A program made the position numbers and the translations under genes. DNA of 64,000 nucleotides from assembly GCA_902777275.1 (NCBI GenBank), contig CACYTI010000010.1, forward strand, positions 1 to 64,000, given 5' to 3'. This document shows positions 8,464 through 17,292 of the stretch, one piece after another. Origin of the DNA: an uncultured Ruminococcus sp. (GTDB lineage Bacteria; Bacillota; Clostridia; Oscillospirales; Acutalibacteraceae). Position 1 is the first letter of the stretch, and each line of letters begins with the position of its first letter. A model generated the notes under the pieces. The model made no database searches. It was not told the DNA's origin and was given only the letters and a program-made list of their open reading frames with translations.

Positions 8464-10200
8464 GTGAAAAAATTGATGTTGGGCAACGAGGCTATTGCCA
8501 GAGGTCTTTACGAAGCGGGCGTAACGCTTGTTTCGAGCTACCCCGGCACTCCCTCAACGGAGATAACCGAGTTTGCCGCTAAGTATGATGAGATTTACTG
8601 CGAATGGGCACCCAATGAAAAGGTTGCGACTGAGGTCGCTTTCGGCGCTTCCCTGCGCGGAGCGCGTTCAGCCTGCGCCATGAAGCACGTCGGCTTGAAC
8701 GTTGCCGCTGATCCGCTTTTCACCCTTTCATATACGGGCGTAAACGGCGGAATGGTGATTTTTGTAGCCGACGACCCCGCAATGCATTCCTCTCAGAACG
8801 AGCAGGATTCACGCCATTACGCTATCGCCGCCAAGGTTCCCATGCTCGAACCCGCCGACTCCGCAGAGGCGAAGGACTTTGTCAAGGCAGCCTACGCTAT
8901 CTCGGAGGAATTTGACACCCCGGTAATAATCAGAATGTGCACAAGGATCGCCCATTCTCAGGGCGCGGTGGAGCTTTGCGACAGAGAAGAGCGCAGCCTT
9001 CCGCCCTATGAGAAGAAAGCGCAAAAATATATTATGGCGCCCGCTAACGCGATCCGCCGCCACCCGTTTGTTGAGGAGCGTACCAAAAAGCTCTCCGCTT
9101 ACGGCGAAACCTCTCCGCTCAACCGCGTTGAGTACGGCGGAACCGAAAAGGGAATCATCTGCTCCGGCACCTGCTATCAGTATGTCAAGGAGGTTTTCGG
9201 AGACAGCGTATCCGTTTTGAAGTTAGGTCTTGTGAATCCGCTTCCCGTTGAGATAATCAGGGATTTCTCCTCCAAGGTCGATAAGCTCTACGTTATCGAG
9301 GAGCTTGACGGAATTATCGAGGCTCACCTCAACGCCCTAAAAATCCCCTGCACCGGCAAGGAGATGTTCTCTCCGATAGGCGAGTACAACCAGACGACTA
9401 TCCGCGAAGCGTTCGGAATGGAACAGCCCGAAAGCGTTTCAGCCGATACCGTTGTTCCCGTCCGTCCTCCCGTTATGTGCGCGGGCTGTCCGCACCGCGG
9501 TCTGTTCTACACGCTTTCAAAGCATAAAATCACCGCGTTGGGCGACATCGGCTGCTACACACTCGGCTCTGCCGCTCCGCTGTTCGCTCTCGACTCCACA
9601 CTGTGCATGGGCGCGTCGGTTTCGGGTCTGCACGGCTTCAACAAGGTCGGCGGCAAGGATACCGAGAACAAAACCGTCTGCGTTATCGGCGACTCCACCT
9701 TCATGCATTCGGGCGTTACGGGTCTTATAAATATCGCTTATAACGCCTCGAATTCAACCGTTATTATTCTTGACAATTCGATCACCGGCATGACTGGTCA
9801 TCAGCAGAACCCCACCACCGGATACAATATAAAGGGCGACCCCGCTTTGGCTGTAAACCTTGAGGCGCTCTGCAAATCTATCGGAATCAACCGCGTCAGA
9901 GTTGTCGATCCCTACGATCTCAAGCAGTGCGAGGAAGCGATCCTTGAGGAGCTTGCAGCCGAGGAGCCGAGCGTAATTATCTCGCGCCGTCCGTGTATGC
10001 TGCTCAAATATGTCAAGGCAAAGCCTCCCGTAAAGGTCAACGAGGACAAGTGCGTAGGCTGCCGTCAGTGCATGAAGCTCGGCTGCCCCGCGATAAGCAT
10101 GAAAAACAAAAAGGCGCATATCGACTTTACACAGTGTGTGGGCTGCGACGTGTGCACGCAGCTTTGCAGGCTGAACGCTATCGAGAAAGGGGAGAGATAA
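8464..10200 (+). CDS. iorA: Indolepyruvate:ferredoxin oxidoreductase alpha subunit
   Basis: A 578-residue thiamine-diphosphate enzyme subunit. It oxidatively decarboxylates aryl pyruvates from aromatic amino acids to aryl-acetyl-CoA while reducing ferredoxin. The N-terminal pyrimidine-binding domain starts GNEAIARGLYEAG with SSYPGTPSTE; the TPP-binding domain holds MCAGCPHRG and GDIGCYTLG; two 4Fe-4S clusters at the C-terminus are marked by CVGCRQCMKLGCP and CVGCDVCTQLC. The GTG at 8464 is preferred over a TTG at 8449 because GGAGG sits eight bases before it. iorB follows after two bases. The downstream ligase and ACT protein suggest an aromatic amino acid fermentation or aryl-acid assimilation unit. 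Confidence 0.95.
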   Translation: MKKLMLGNEAIARGLYEAGVTLVSSYPGTPSTEITEFAAKYDEIYCEWAPNEKVATEVAFGASLRGARSACAMKHVGLNVAADPLFTLSYTGVNGGMVIFVADDPAMHSSQNEQDSRHYAIAAKVPMLEPADSAEAKDFVKAAYAISEEFDTPVIIRMCTRIAHSQGAVELCDREERSLPPYEKKAQKYIMAPANAIRRHPFVEERTKKLSAYGETSPLNRVEYGGTEKGIICSGTCYQYVKEVFGDSVSVLKLGLVNPLPVEIIRDFSSKVDKLYVIEELDGIIEAHLNALKIPCTGKEMFSPIGEYNQTTIREAFGMEQPESVSADTVVPVRPPVMCAGCPHRGLFYTLSKHKITALGDIGCYTLGSAAPLFALDSTLCMGASVSGLHGFNKVGGKDTENKTVCVIGDSTFMHSGVTGLINIAYNASNSTVIILDNSITGMTGHQQNPTTGYNIKGDPALAVNLEALCKSIGINRVRVVDPYDLKQCEEAILEELAAEEPSVIISRRPCMLLKYVKAKPPVKVNEDKCVGCRQCMKLGCPAISMKNKKAHIDFTQCVGCDVCTQLCRLNAIEKGER

Positions 10201-10202
10201 CC

Positions 10203-10775
10203 ATGCAGACAAAGAATGTTATGATAGTCGGCGTCGGCGGTCAGGGAAGTCTCCTCGCCAGCAAGCTGCTCGGCAAGCTTCTCACGCAGGAGGGCTTTGA
10301 CGTCAAGGTCAGCGAGGTTCACGGCATGAGTCAGCGCGGCGGCTCGGTCGTCACCTACGTGCGCTTCGGCGACAAGGTTTACTCGCCCGTCATCTCAAAG
10401 GGCGAAGCCGATTTCATCGTGTCCTTTGAAAAAATCGAGGCGGCGCGCTACGCCGATATCCTCAAAAAAGACGGAAAGATCATCGTCAATTCGCAGATGA
10501 TCGACCCCATGCCCGTAATCACGGGAGCTGCGCAGTATCCCGAAAACGTTCTTGACGAGTTGAGAGATAAGGGAGTGTTTGTCGACGAGATCGACGCGCT
10601 TTCTCTGGCTCAGCAGGCGGGAAACGCTAAAAGCGTAAATATCGTGCTGATGGGCAGACTCGCGAAATATTTCCAAATCGACTACGACAAATGGATCGAG
10701 GCAATAAAGGTTTCCGTAAAGCCTCAGTTTGTCGATGTTAATCTCAAGGCTTTTGAATTGGGTTATAACTGTTAA
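10203..10775 (+). CDS. iorB: Indolepyruvate:ferredoxin oxidoreductase beta subunit
   Basis: A 190-residue gamma-type subunit of the 2-oxoacid:ferredoxin oxidoreductase family, with the N-terminal GVGGQGSLLASKLLG nucleotide-like binding motif and the conserved VHGMSQRGGSVVTYVRFG segment. It forms the catalytic heterodimer with IorA, supplying the CoA/ferredoxin side of the complex. The start is ATG two bases after the iorA stop, with GGGGAGA as ribosome binding site. Confidence 0.95.
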   Translation: MQTKNVMIVGVGGQGSLLASKLLGKLLTQEGFDVKVSEVHGMSQRGGSVVTYVRFGDKVYSPVISKGEADFIVSFEKIEAARYADILKKDGKIIVNSQMIDPMPVITGAAQYPENVLDELRDKGVFVDEIDALSLAQQAGNAKSVNIVLMGRLAKYFQIDYDKWIEAIKVSVKPQFVDVNLKAFELGYNC

Positions 10776-10829
10776 AATTGTCATATGTCAGCCTTGATGG
10801 TAGTGAAAAAACATAAGGAAGTGATACCG

Positions 10830-12137
10830 ATGGGAAAATATTTTCAGCCCGAAATTGAAACAGCCTCACGTGAGGAGATACTGGCAATTCAAAATGAAAA
10901 AATCGTCAGACAGGTGAAGAACGTATATGAAAACGTGAAATATTACCGCGATCTGATGGACGAAAAAGGCATAAAACCCGAGGATATCAAGGGAGTGGAG
11001 GATATCAAAAAGCTCCCGTTCCTCAGCAAGGCAGATCTGCGCGAGGGTTATCCCTACGGTCTGCTCGGAACAGATTTAAAAAACTGCGTCCGCATCCACT
11101 CCACTTCCGGCACAACCGGAAAACGCGTCGTTGCTTTTTACACACAGCATGATATCGATCTCTGGGAGGAATGCTGCGCCAGAGCTATCGTAGCCGCAGG
11201 CGGAAGCAGCGAGGACGTTGTTCAGGTCTGCTACGGCTACGGTCTGTTTACGGGTGGTTCGGGGCTTCACGGAGGATCACATAAGGTGGGCTGTCTTACG
11301 CTCCCTATGTCGTCCGGCAACACCGACAGACAGATCCAGTTTATGATGGATTTGAAGGCGACGATCCTCTGCTGTACACCATCTTATGCGGCGTATATCG
11401 GAGAATCTCTCGCCGAAAGAGGCTACAAACCCGAGGACAACTGCCTTAAGGCGGGAATTTTCGGAGCCGAGCCTTGGACAGAGGAAATGCGCCAGAGCAT
11501 TCAAAAGAGCCTCGGTATAAAGGCTTTTGACATTTACGGACTCACCGAAACAAGCGGTCCCGGCGTTGCCTTTGAGTGCGAGGAGCAGACAGGAATGCAC
11601 ATTAACGAGGACCACTTCTACGCCGAGGTAATCGACCCCGACACGGGCGAGGTGCTTCCCGACGGAAGCAAGGGCGAGCTTGTGTTCACCTCTCTCGATA
11701 AGGAAGGTTTCCCGCTTCTCCGTTACCGCACCCGCGATATTTGCGTGCTGACCCGCAAAAAATGTTCCTGCGGCAGAACTCATGTCAAGATGACAAAGCC
11801 CATGGGCAGAAGTGACGATATGCTTATCATCCGCGGCGTAAACGTGTTCCCAAGCCAGATCGAGACGGTGCTTCTCAAGGAAGGCTACACTCCCAACTAT
11901 CAGATCGAGATTGACCGCATCAACAACTCCGACACCTTTGAAATCAAGGTCGAAATGGCTCCCGAGCAGTTCTCGGATATCGTTTCGATCAACCAGGCAA
12001 AGGAAAAGAAGCTTGAGCAGGCTATGCGCACAATGCTGGGTATAGGACCCAAGGTTCGCTTGGTTCCGCCCAAGACCATTGCACGCAGCGAGGGCAAGGC
12101 AGTTCGCGTTATCGACCACCGCAAGCTTCACGATTAA
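10830..12137 (+). CDS. paaK: Phenylacetate-CoA ligase
   Basis: A 435-residue adenylate-forming enzyme of the PaaK family. The P-loop STSGTTGKRVV is near residue 90, YGLTETSGPG near 235, the A8-type hinge lies in LLRYRTRDI, and there is a C-terminal AMP-binding lid. An in-frame extension to 10785 is less likely, as AAGGAAGTG precedes the chosen ATG. In this operon it may run towards acid plus ATP, harvesting energy from the aryl-acetyl-CoA made by IorAB, or activate exogenous aryl acids for reductive carboxylation. Both roles are known for such clusters; direction is inference. Confidence 0.92.
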   Translation: MGKYFQPEIETASREEILAIQNEKIVRQVKNVYENVKYYRDLMDEKGIKPEDIKGVEDIKKLPFLSKADLREGYPYGLLGTDLKNCVRIHSTSGTTGKRVVAFYTQHDIDLWEECCARAIVAAGGSSEDVVQVCYGYGLFTGGSGLHGGSHKVGCLTLPMSSGNTDRQIQFMMDLKATILCCTPSYAAYIGESLAERGYKPEDNCLKAGIFGAEPWTEEMRQSIQKSLGIKAFDIYGLTETSGPGVAFECEEQTGMHINEDHFYAEVIDPDTGEVLPDGSKGELVFTSLDKEGFPLLRYRTRDICVLTRKKCSCGRTHVKMTKPMGRSDDMLIIRGVNVFPSQIETVLLKEGYTPNYQIEIDRINNSDTFEIKVEMAPEQFSDIVSINQAKEKKLEQAMRTMLGIGPKVRLVPPKTIARSEGKAVRVIDHRKLHD

Positions 12138-12154
12138 GGCGAAAGGAGATTAAT

Positions 12155-12583
12155 ATGGCAATTCAGCAAATTTCGGTATTTGTGGAAAACAAGCAGGGCA
12201 AGCTTGTTGAAACAGTGAAAACTTTAGCGGATAACGACATCAATATCCGCGCCATGAGCATTGCCGACACAAAGGATTTCGGCATTCTCAGAATGATAAC
12301 CTCCGACAACGCCAAGACCCGCGAGGTGCTGAGCAAAGACACAGTTGTGAACTCCACCGACGTTATAGCCGTAAAAATGGCTGACCGTCCGGGAGCGCTG
12401 TATAAGGTTATCGCAATCCTTTCCAAGGAGGGCATCAACATCGAGTATATGTACGCGTTCACCGCGTCCGACGCGCTCGGCGCCTATGTGGTTTTCCGCG
12501 TTGACGATGTTCAGCAGGCTCAGGAGCTTATAGATAAAAACGGACTTAAATCCCTCAGCGACGAGGATGTTCAGAATATGTAA
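12155..12583 (+). CDS. Tandem ACT-domain amino-acid-sensing protein
   Basis: A 142-residue protein of two ACT domains (about residues 4-68 and 70-138; the second contains ADRPGALYKVIAILSKEGINIEYMYAF). It has no enzymatic domain. Such stand-alone ACT proteins regularly follow iorAB-paaK in anaerobes and archaea and probably bind an aromatic amino acid to regulate the pathway. The AAAGGAG ribosome binding site is strong, 17 bases after the paaK stop. Confidence 0.85.
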   Translation: MAIQQISVFVENKQGKLVETVKTLADNDINIRAMSIADTKDFGILRMITSDNAKTREVLSKDTVVNSTDVIAVKMADRPGALYKVIAILSKEGINIEYMYAFTASDALGAYVVFRVDDVQQAQELIDKNGLKSLSDEDVQNM

Positions 12584-12590
12584 ACAGTAT

Positions 12591-12631
12591 CAAGCCGGAT
12601 TTTCCCTCTGAAAGAGTGTTGATCCGGCTTG
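12591..12631 (+). terminator. Inverted repeat after the iorAB operon
   Basis: A perfect 10-base-pair inverted repeat CAAGCCGGAT/ATCCGGCTTG encloses 21 bases. No T-run follows (AATTAGTATTAT), so it may be a weak or factor-assisted terminator or an mRNA 3'-end stabiliser. Confidence 0.5.
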
Positions 12632-12761
12632 AATTAGTATTATAAATCAATAATTGCAGAAATGTTAGTTTTAAAACTATATATAAAAAATGAATGCGTT
12701 TTGAAAAAAATGTATAAATTCACATAAATGTATTCAAAGGGCAGAAAAAGTCAAATTTCTC

Positions 12762-12789
12762 TTGACTTTTTCAAAATTTGGTATACAAT
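12762..12789 (+). promoter_or_regulatory. Promoter of groES-groEL
   Basis: TTGACT (12762-12767), a 16-base spacer and TACAAT (12784-12789), with an overlapping TATAAT at 12789-12794. It ends at the CIRCE operator, so HrcA bound there would block initiation. Confidence 0.7.
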
Positions 12790-12796
12790 ATAATTG

Positions 12797-12823
12797 TTAG
12801 CACTCGAAGATACAGAGTGCTAA
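12797..12823 (+). promoter_or_regulatory. CIRCE operator (HrcA binding site)
   Basis: A perfect inverted repeat TTAGCACTC - nine bases - GAGTGCTAA, identical to the CIRCE consensus. HrcA repressor binding here gives heat-inducible chaperonin expression in Firmicutes. hrcA itself is not in this window. Confidence 0.97.
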
Positions 12824-12844
12824 AACCATGTAAATTCAAAATAG

Positions 12845-13141
<297 letters not shown>

Positions 13142-13172
13142 GAATAAGTATAAGAATTAGAATTAAGAATAA

Positions 13173-14819
<1,647 letters not shown>

Positions 14820-14858
14820 TCTGCGGTGGCACGATGTAATATAGTTTTTGAATAATTC

Positions 14859-14903
14859 AAGCCCTTTGCTTGTTTCGTTTTTAGAAATAAGCAGGGGGCT
14901 TTT
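14859..14903 (+). terminator. Terminator of the groE operon
   Basis: AAGCCCTTTGCTT pairs with AAGCAGGGGGCTT across an 18-base loop, then TTTATATG. The T-run is short, but the position 40 bases after groEL fits. Confidence 0.7.
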
Positions 14904-14959
14904 ATATGTGTAGATTGACTGAAATGCCGGGGATTTTTTACTCTCCCAAAATACTTTAC

Positions 14960-14988
14960 TTGCTTTTTTGGCCGGACTGTATTATAAT
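14960..14988 (+). promoter_or_regulatory. Promoter of the PqqD-like/S26 pair
   Basis: TTGCTT (14960-14965), a 17-base spacer and TATAAT (14983-14988). Transcription would start near 14995, ruling out start codons upstream of it for the next gene. Confidence 0.75.
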
Positions 14989-15018
14989 AAACCTATTCAT
15001 CTGCAAGGAAGTGGTTTT

Positions 15019-15282
15019 GTGAAAATTAAAAACGAGTTTATACTCCGCAAGATTGCGGATTCTTATGTTGTGGTTCCCGTGGGCAAGATGACTTTGGACT
15101 TTAACGGCGTTATCAATCTAAATGAAACGGGCGCGTTCCTTTTTAGAATCCTTCAGGAGGGCGCGGACCGCGAAGAGCTTATCGACAGAATGCTTGAAGA
15201 GTACAATGTCTCCCGCGAAAGAGCCGCCGCCGATATCGACCGCTTTATCGAAAAAGTAAAGGAAGCTGATGTGCTTGAATAA
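15019..15282 (+). CDS. PqqD-family peptide-recognition protein
   Basis: An 87-residue winged-helix protein of the PqqD/RRE type, with ILRKIADSYVVVPVG, the conserved LNETGAFLFRILQEGADREEL and a C-terminal helix. These domains bind leader peptides of ribosomally made peptides and present them to radical SAM or other enzymes. No precursor peptide or modifying enzyme adjoins it; the only partner is an S26-like peptidase whose start overlaps by 14 bases. The GTG start at 15019 (GGAAGTGG upstream) is chosen because the promoter -10 box overlaps the longer frame. Confidence 0.8.
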   Translation: MKIKNEFILRKIADSYVVVPVGKMTLDFNGVINLNETGAFLFRILQEGADREELIDRMLEEYNVSRERAAADIDRFIEKVKEADVLE

Positions 15283-15817
15283 GGAAACCACCTTGAGTGC
15301 GGTAATGGAGATCATGCTTGAAAAGCTTGACGCGGGCGGAACCGTCACGTTTACTCCCAACGGCACGAGTATGCTGCCGATGCTGCGCGACGGAAAAGAC
15401 GTGGTTAAGCTTGCCAAGCCGCAGGGCAGGCTGAATCTGTTTGATGTTCCGCTTTACAAGCGCGAATCGGGACAGTATGTGCTTCACCGCGTGATTGATT
15501 TCAGCACAGACGGAAGCTACGTGCTTTGCGGCGACAACCAGTTTGTAAAAGAATCGGGCATTACCGACGATCAGATCATCGCGGTGCTCGTTGAATTTTC
15601 GCGAAAGGGAAAGCACTATACCGTAAAAAGCTTTACTTACCGCGTTTATGTCAGATATTGGTATCACTCGCGCCCGTTCAGGTTAGTGTTCAGAGCGCTC
15701 AAAAGAAGACTCGGAATTGAAGATAGGAAAAAGAAGAAAAAAAGCAAAAAAGACGACTACGACGAATACAGCTATGACTACAGCGACGATTACAGTGATG
15801 ATTACGACGAGGATTAA
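15269..15817 (+). CDS. S24/S26-family peptidase-like protein with acidic tail
   Basis: A 182-residue protein. Residues about 28-110 resemble the S24/S26 fold (signal peptidase I, LexA): GTSMLPM near 32-38 holds the candidate nucleophile serine, VLHRVID a basic residue region, and LCGDNQF the box-E-like GDN. The hydrophobic N-terminal anchor of true signal peptidases is absent. The C-terminus is a basic KKKKKSKK run followed by an Asp/Tyr-rich tail (YDYSDDYSDDYDED), so it is probably disordered. It overlaps the PqqD gene and is likely translationally coupled. Leader-peptide cleavage is an attractive but unproven role. Confidence 0.75.
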   Translation: MCLNKETTLSAVMEIMLEKLDAGGTVTFTPNGTSMLPMLRDGKDVVKLAKPQGRLNLFDVPLYKRESGQYVLHRVIDFSTDGSYVLCGDNQFVKESGITDDQIIAVLVEFSRKGKHYTVKSFTYRVYVRYWYHSRPFRLVFRALKRRLGIEDRKKKKKSKKDDYDEYSYDYSDDYSDDYDED

Positions 15818-15820
15818 AAA

Positions 15821-15852
15821 AAGCGTGCGCACTCTGTGCGTGCACTTTTTTC
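15821..15852 (+). terminator. Terminator of the PqqD-like/S26 pair
   Basis: GTGCGCAC/GTGCGTGC-type stem with a three-base loop, flanked by AAAAAAA on the left and TTTTTT on the right. Confidence 0.85.
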
Positions 15853-15909
15853 AGCCATCGCTCGTGCGCACGCAGTGCGCAACTGAGCGGGCAATACAAA
15901 TTGTTTTTG

Positions 15910-15997
15910 CTTTATAGGAGTTTCCGTTACAGCAATTATCGGTAAACGTGCAAAATGTATGTTAAAATACAGCGTTACAAAGCAGTTTCCTATAAAG
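15910..15997. repeat. Small imperfect palindromic element
   Basis: CTTTATAGGA (15910-15919) is matched by TCCTATAAAG near 15988-15997. Inside, GTTACAGC and GCGTTAC are also roughly inverted. The 88-base unit between convergent genes may be a degenerate MITE-like repeat; only one copy is in the window. Confidence 0.35.
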
Positions 15998-15999
15998 TA

Positions 16000-16031
16000 A
16001 AAACAGCGGCAGCTAAAATTCGGCTGCCGCT
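16000..16031 (-). terminator. Terminator of the sigma-domain pair
   Basis: A perfect nine-base-pair stem AGCGGCAGC/GCTGCCGCT, followed on the minus strand by GTTTTTACTTT, 19 bases after the stop of the gene ending at 16050. Confidence 0.85.
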
Positions 16032-16049
16032 TTATAAATTTTGATTGTA

Positions 16050-16355
16050 TTACCGTTCGGGTAAATAGTAGTTCGCTGTATTTTGCAGCTTTTTCATTCC
16101 TGCCGAGATGTGGCGTGACACGGTCGACTTGTGCAGACCGAGCTGTTCGGCGATATCCTTTTCGCGCCTTCCGTTGATATAGTGTTCCGTTATACAGATT
16201 TTCTGCTTTTCTGTCAGCTCCTGTATCATGGCTTTCTTTAAGAACTCCTTCATTTGCGCGCGGTCTTCCTTGTTTGAGCTGCCGCGCCTCAGCTCCGAAA
16301 CCAAGCCGCAGTAATTCTCGTTTTCAGAGTTAATGTGTATCAACTGTGTGCGCAT
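16050..16355 (-). CDS. Sigma-70 region 4-like DNA-binding protein
   Basis: A 101-residue protein. The C-terminal half (about 45-90: LTEKQKICITEHYINGRREKDIAEQLGLHKSTVSRHI) is a sigma-70 region 4 helix-turn-helix. Region 2 is missing, so it cannot be a complete sigma factor. This architecture resembles the ArpU/DUF1492-like late regulators of Gram-positive prophages. Its start ATG shares a base with the stop of the upstream coiled-coil gene, so the two are coupled. It may be a prophage relic kept as a regulator. Confidence 0.7.
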   Translation of the reverse strand: MRTQLIHINSENENYCGLVSELRRGSSNKEDRAQMKEFLKKAMIQELTEKQKICITEHYINGRREKDIAEQLGLHKSTVSRHISAGMKKLQNTANYYLPER

Positions 16356-16561
16356 CAGGCGACCCCCTTGTGGCGGCGCATAAGAAGATCAGCGGTTTGA
16401 ATACATTCGCTGCGGCAGCTTTTGTAAAAAGCGATCCTCTCGTTTATCTCCTTCTTTTCGGATTCGCTTATGTGCGCGCGCCTTTTTTTCAGGCGGGTTA
16501 TTACCTTCTCAAGCTCTTTGGCTGATTGTTCGTATTCGAGTGACCATTCATAATAATTCAT
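16355..16561 (-). CDS. Small coiled-coil protein paired with the sigma-like gene
   Basis: A 68-residue, highly charged protein (MNYYEWSLEYEQSAKELEKVI... RLKKRRAHISESEKKEI), predicted as a coiled-coil hairpin. The start at 16561 is preceded by AAAGGAA; a much longer in-frame extension to 16798 crosses the promoter and is rejected. In phage DUF1492-like regulators a similar coiled coil is fused in front of the helix-turn-helix, so this may be the split N-terminal half of the same regulator. That is inference. Confidence 0.6.
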   Translation of the reverse strand: MNYYEWSLEYEQSAKELEKVITRLKKRRAHISESEKKEINERIAFYKSCRSECIQTADLLMRRHKGVA

Positions 16562-16661
16562 TATTATTCCTTTCTTGAAGCTCAATTGAATTTGCTGGTG
16601 CGAGGTGGGGCAAGCCTCATAGAAATATCCTTTGGAGACCCTTGCGTGGCTCTCTATATCT

Positions 16662-16690
16662 ATTATAACGCATATTTTCCACAATTGCAA
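16662..16690 (-). promoter_or_regulatory. Promoter of the sigma-domain pair
   Basis: On the minus strand: TTGCAA (16685-16690), a 17-base spacer and TATAAT (16662-16667), about 100 bases before the coiled-coil gene. The remainder of 16700-17000 is AT-rich with no gene that I can support. Confidence 0.7.
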
Positions 16691-17003
16691 ATATATGTTC
16701 GATAATTTTTGCTGAATGGTAAAAAATATAAGCATTGTGTCATTTTCAGGACAATGCTCAAAAACAATAAAATAATTTAAAGAATAACAAGGAATCAAGC
16801 CGTTTTTTCGTTAAAATACCTCTTTTTCAGTGGGTATTTGTAATTTTTTTATTTGTAACATTTAACAAATTGATTTAAACGGAATAATGTGTAAACGGAT
16901 TATTTCTATCAAGTATCAAAAAATAATGCACAAATATTACTCTAATATTTTGTGCAAATCGACATTTTGCCTGTAAAGATAGGACAAAAAAGCTTTTTGG
17001 CAC

Positions 17004-17032
17004 TTGAAATAATACAATATTAATTGTATAAT
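17004..17032 (+). promoter_or_regulatory. Promoter of candidate small RNA
   Basis: TTGAAA (17004-17009), a 17-base spacer and TATAAT (17027-17032). No open frame with a ribosome binding site follows within the terminator-bounded region. Confidence 0.65.
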
Positions 17033-17038
17033 ATACAA

Positions 17039-17172
17039 AAAGAAACAGGAAAACCACAATATGTAGTGGTTGCTGCTTCAATATTAATTTGGAAAAATGA
17101 AATGCGTTCTGGAGCATTCATTTTCATAAAACACACAATCGCGAAACAGGCTGCCAATAGGCGGCCTGTTTT
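17039..17172 (+). ncRNA. Candidate structured small RNA upstream of dpaA
   Basis: Between a near-consensus sigma-A-type promoter and a terminator lies about 134 bases with three hairpins: AACCAC/GTGGTT (near 17053-17072), an AATGAAATGC/GCATTCATT hairpin (near 17094-17123) and the terminator stem. No start codon with a ribosome binding site gives a plausible peptide; a 74-codon frame through it has no Shine-Dalgarno and runs through the terminator. It does not look like 6S, tmRNA, SRP RNA or RNase P RNA. Novel small RNA or an attenuated leader are both possible. Confidence 0.45.
17146..17172 (+). terminator. Terminator of candidate small RNA
   Basis: A 10-base-pair stem ACAGGCTGCC/GGCGGCCTGT (one G-T pair) around AATA, followed by TTTT. 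Confidence 0.85.
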
Positions 17173-17174
17173 GC

Positions 17175-17201
17175 ACATTTGTAAAAAACCGGCATATGAT
17201 A
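17175..17201 (+). promoter_or_regulatory. Possible sigma-K/sigma-E promoter of dpaAB
   Basis: ACA (17175-17177), 15 bases, then CATATGATA (17193-17201), which fits the mother-cell consensus AC - N15/16 - CATAnnnTA. dpaA is sigma-K dependent in Bacillus, and a sigK gene lies at 38381-39076. An 11-base-pair hairpin (17248-17274, ATACCGGTTTC/GAAATCGGTAT) without a T-run sits in the leader. Confidence 0.5.
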
Positions 17202-17292
17202 TGGTAAACGGGAGGGCGGGTGACCGTCGTTCCCGCAAGTCTATCTGATACCGGTTTCTGCCTGAAATCGGTATAAACAGCGGGTGTGTTTT

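Noticed and set aside
12591-12631. Riboswitch or attenuator before groES
   Set aside because: The inverted repeat follows the ACT gene stop, lies far upstream of the groES promoter and is a simple hairpin.
17024-17248. 74-codon plus-strand frame upstream of dpaA
   Set aside because: No ribosome binding site; it starts inside the -10 region of a promoter and runs through a strong terminator, so a small RNA is the better reading.
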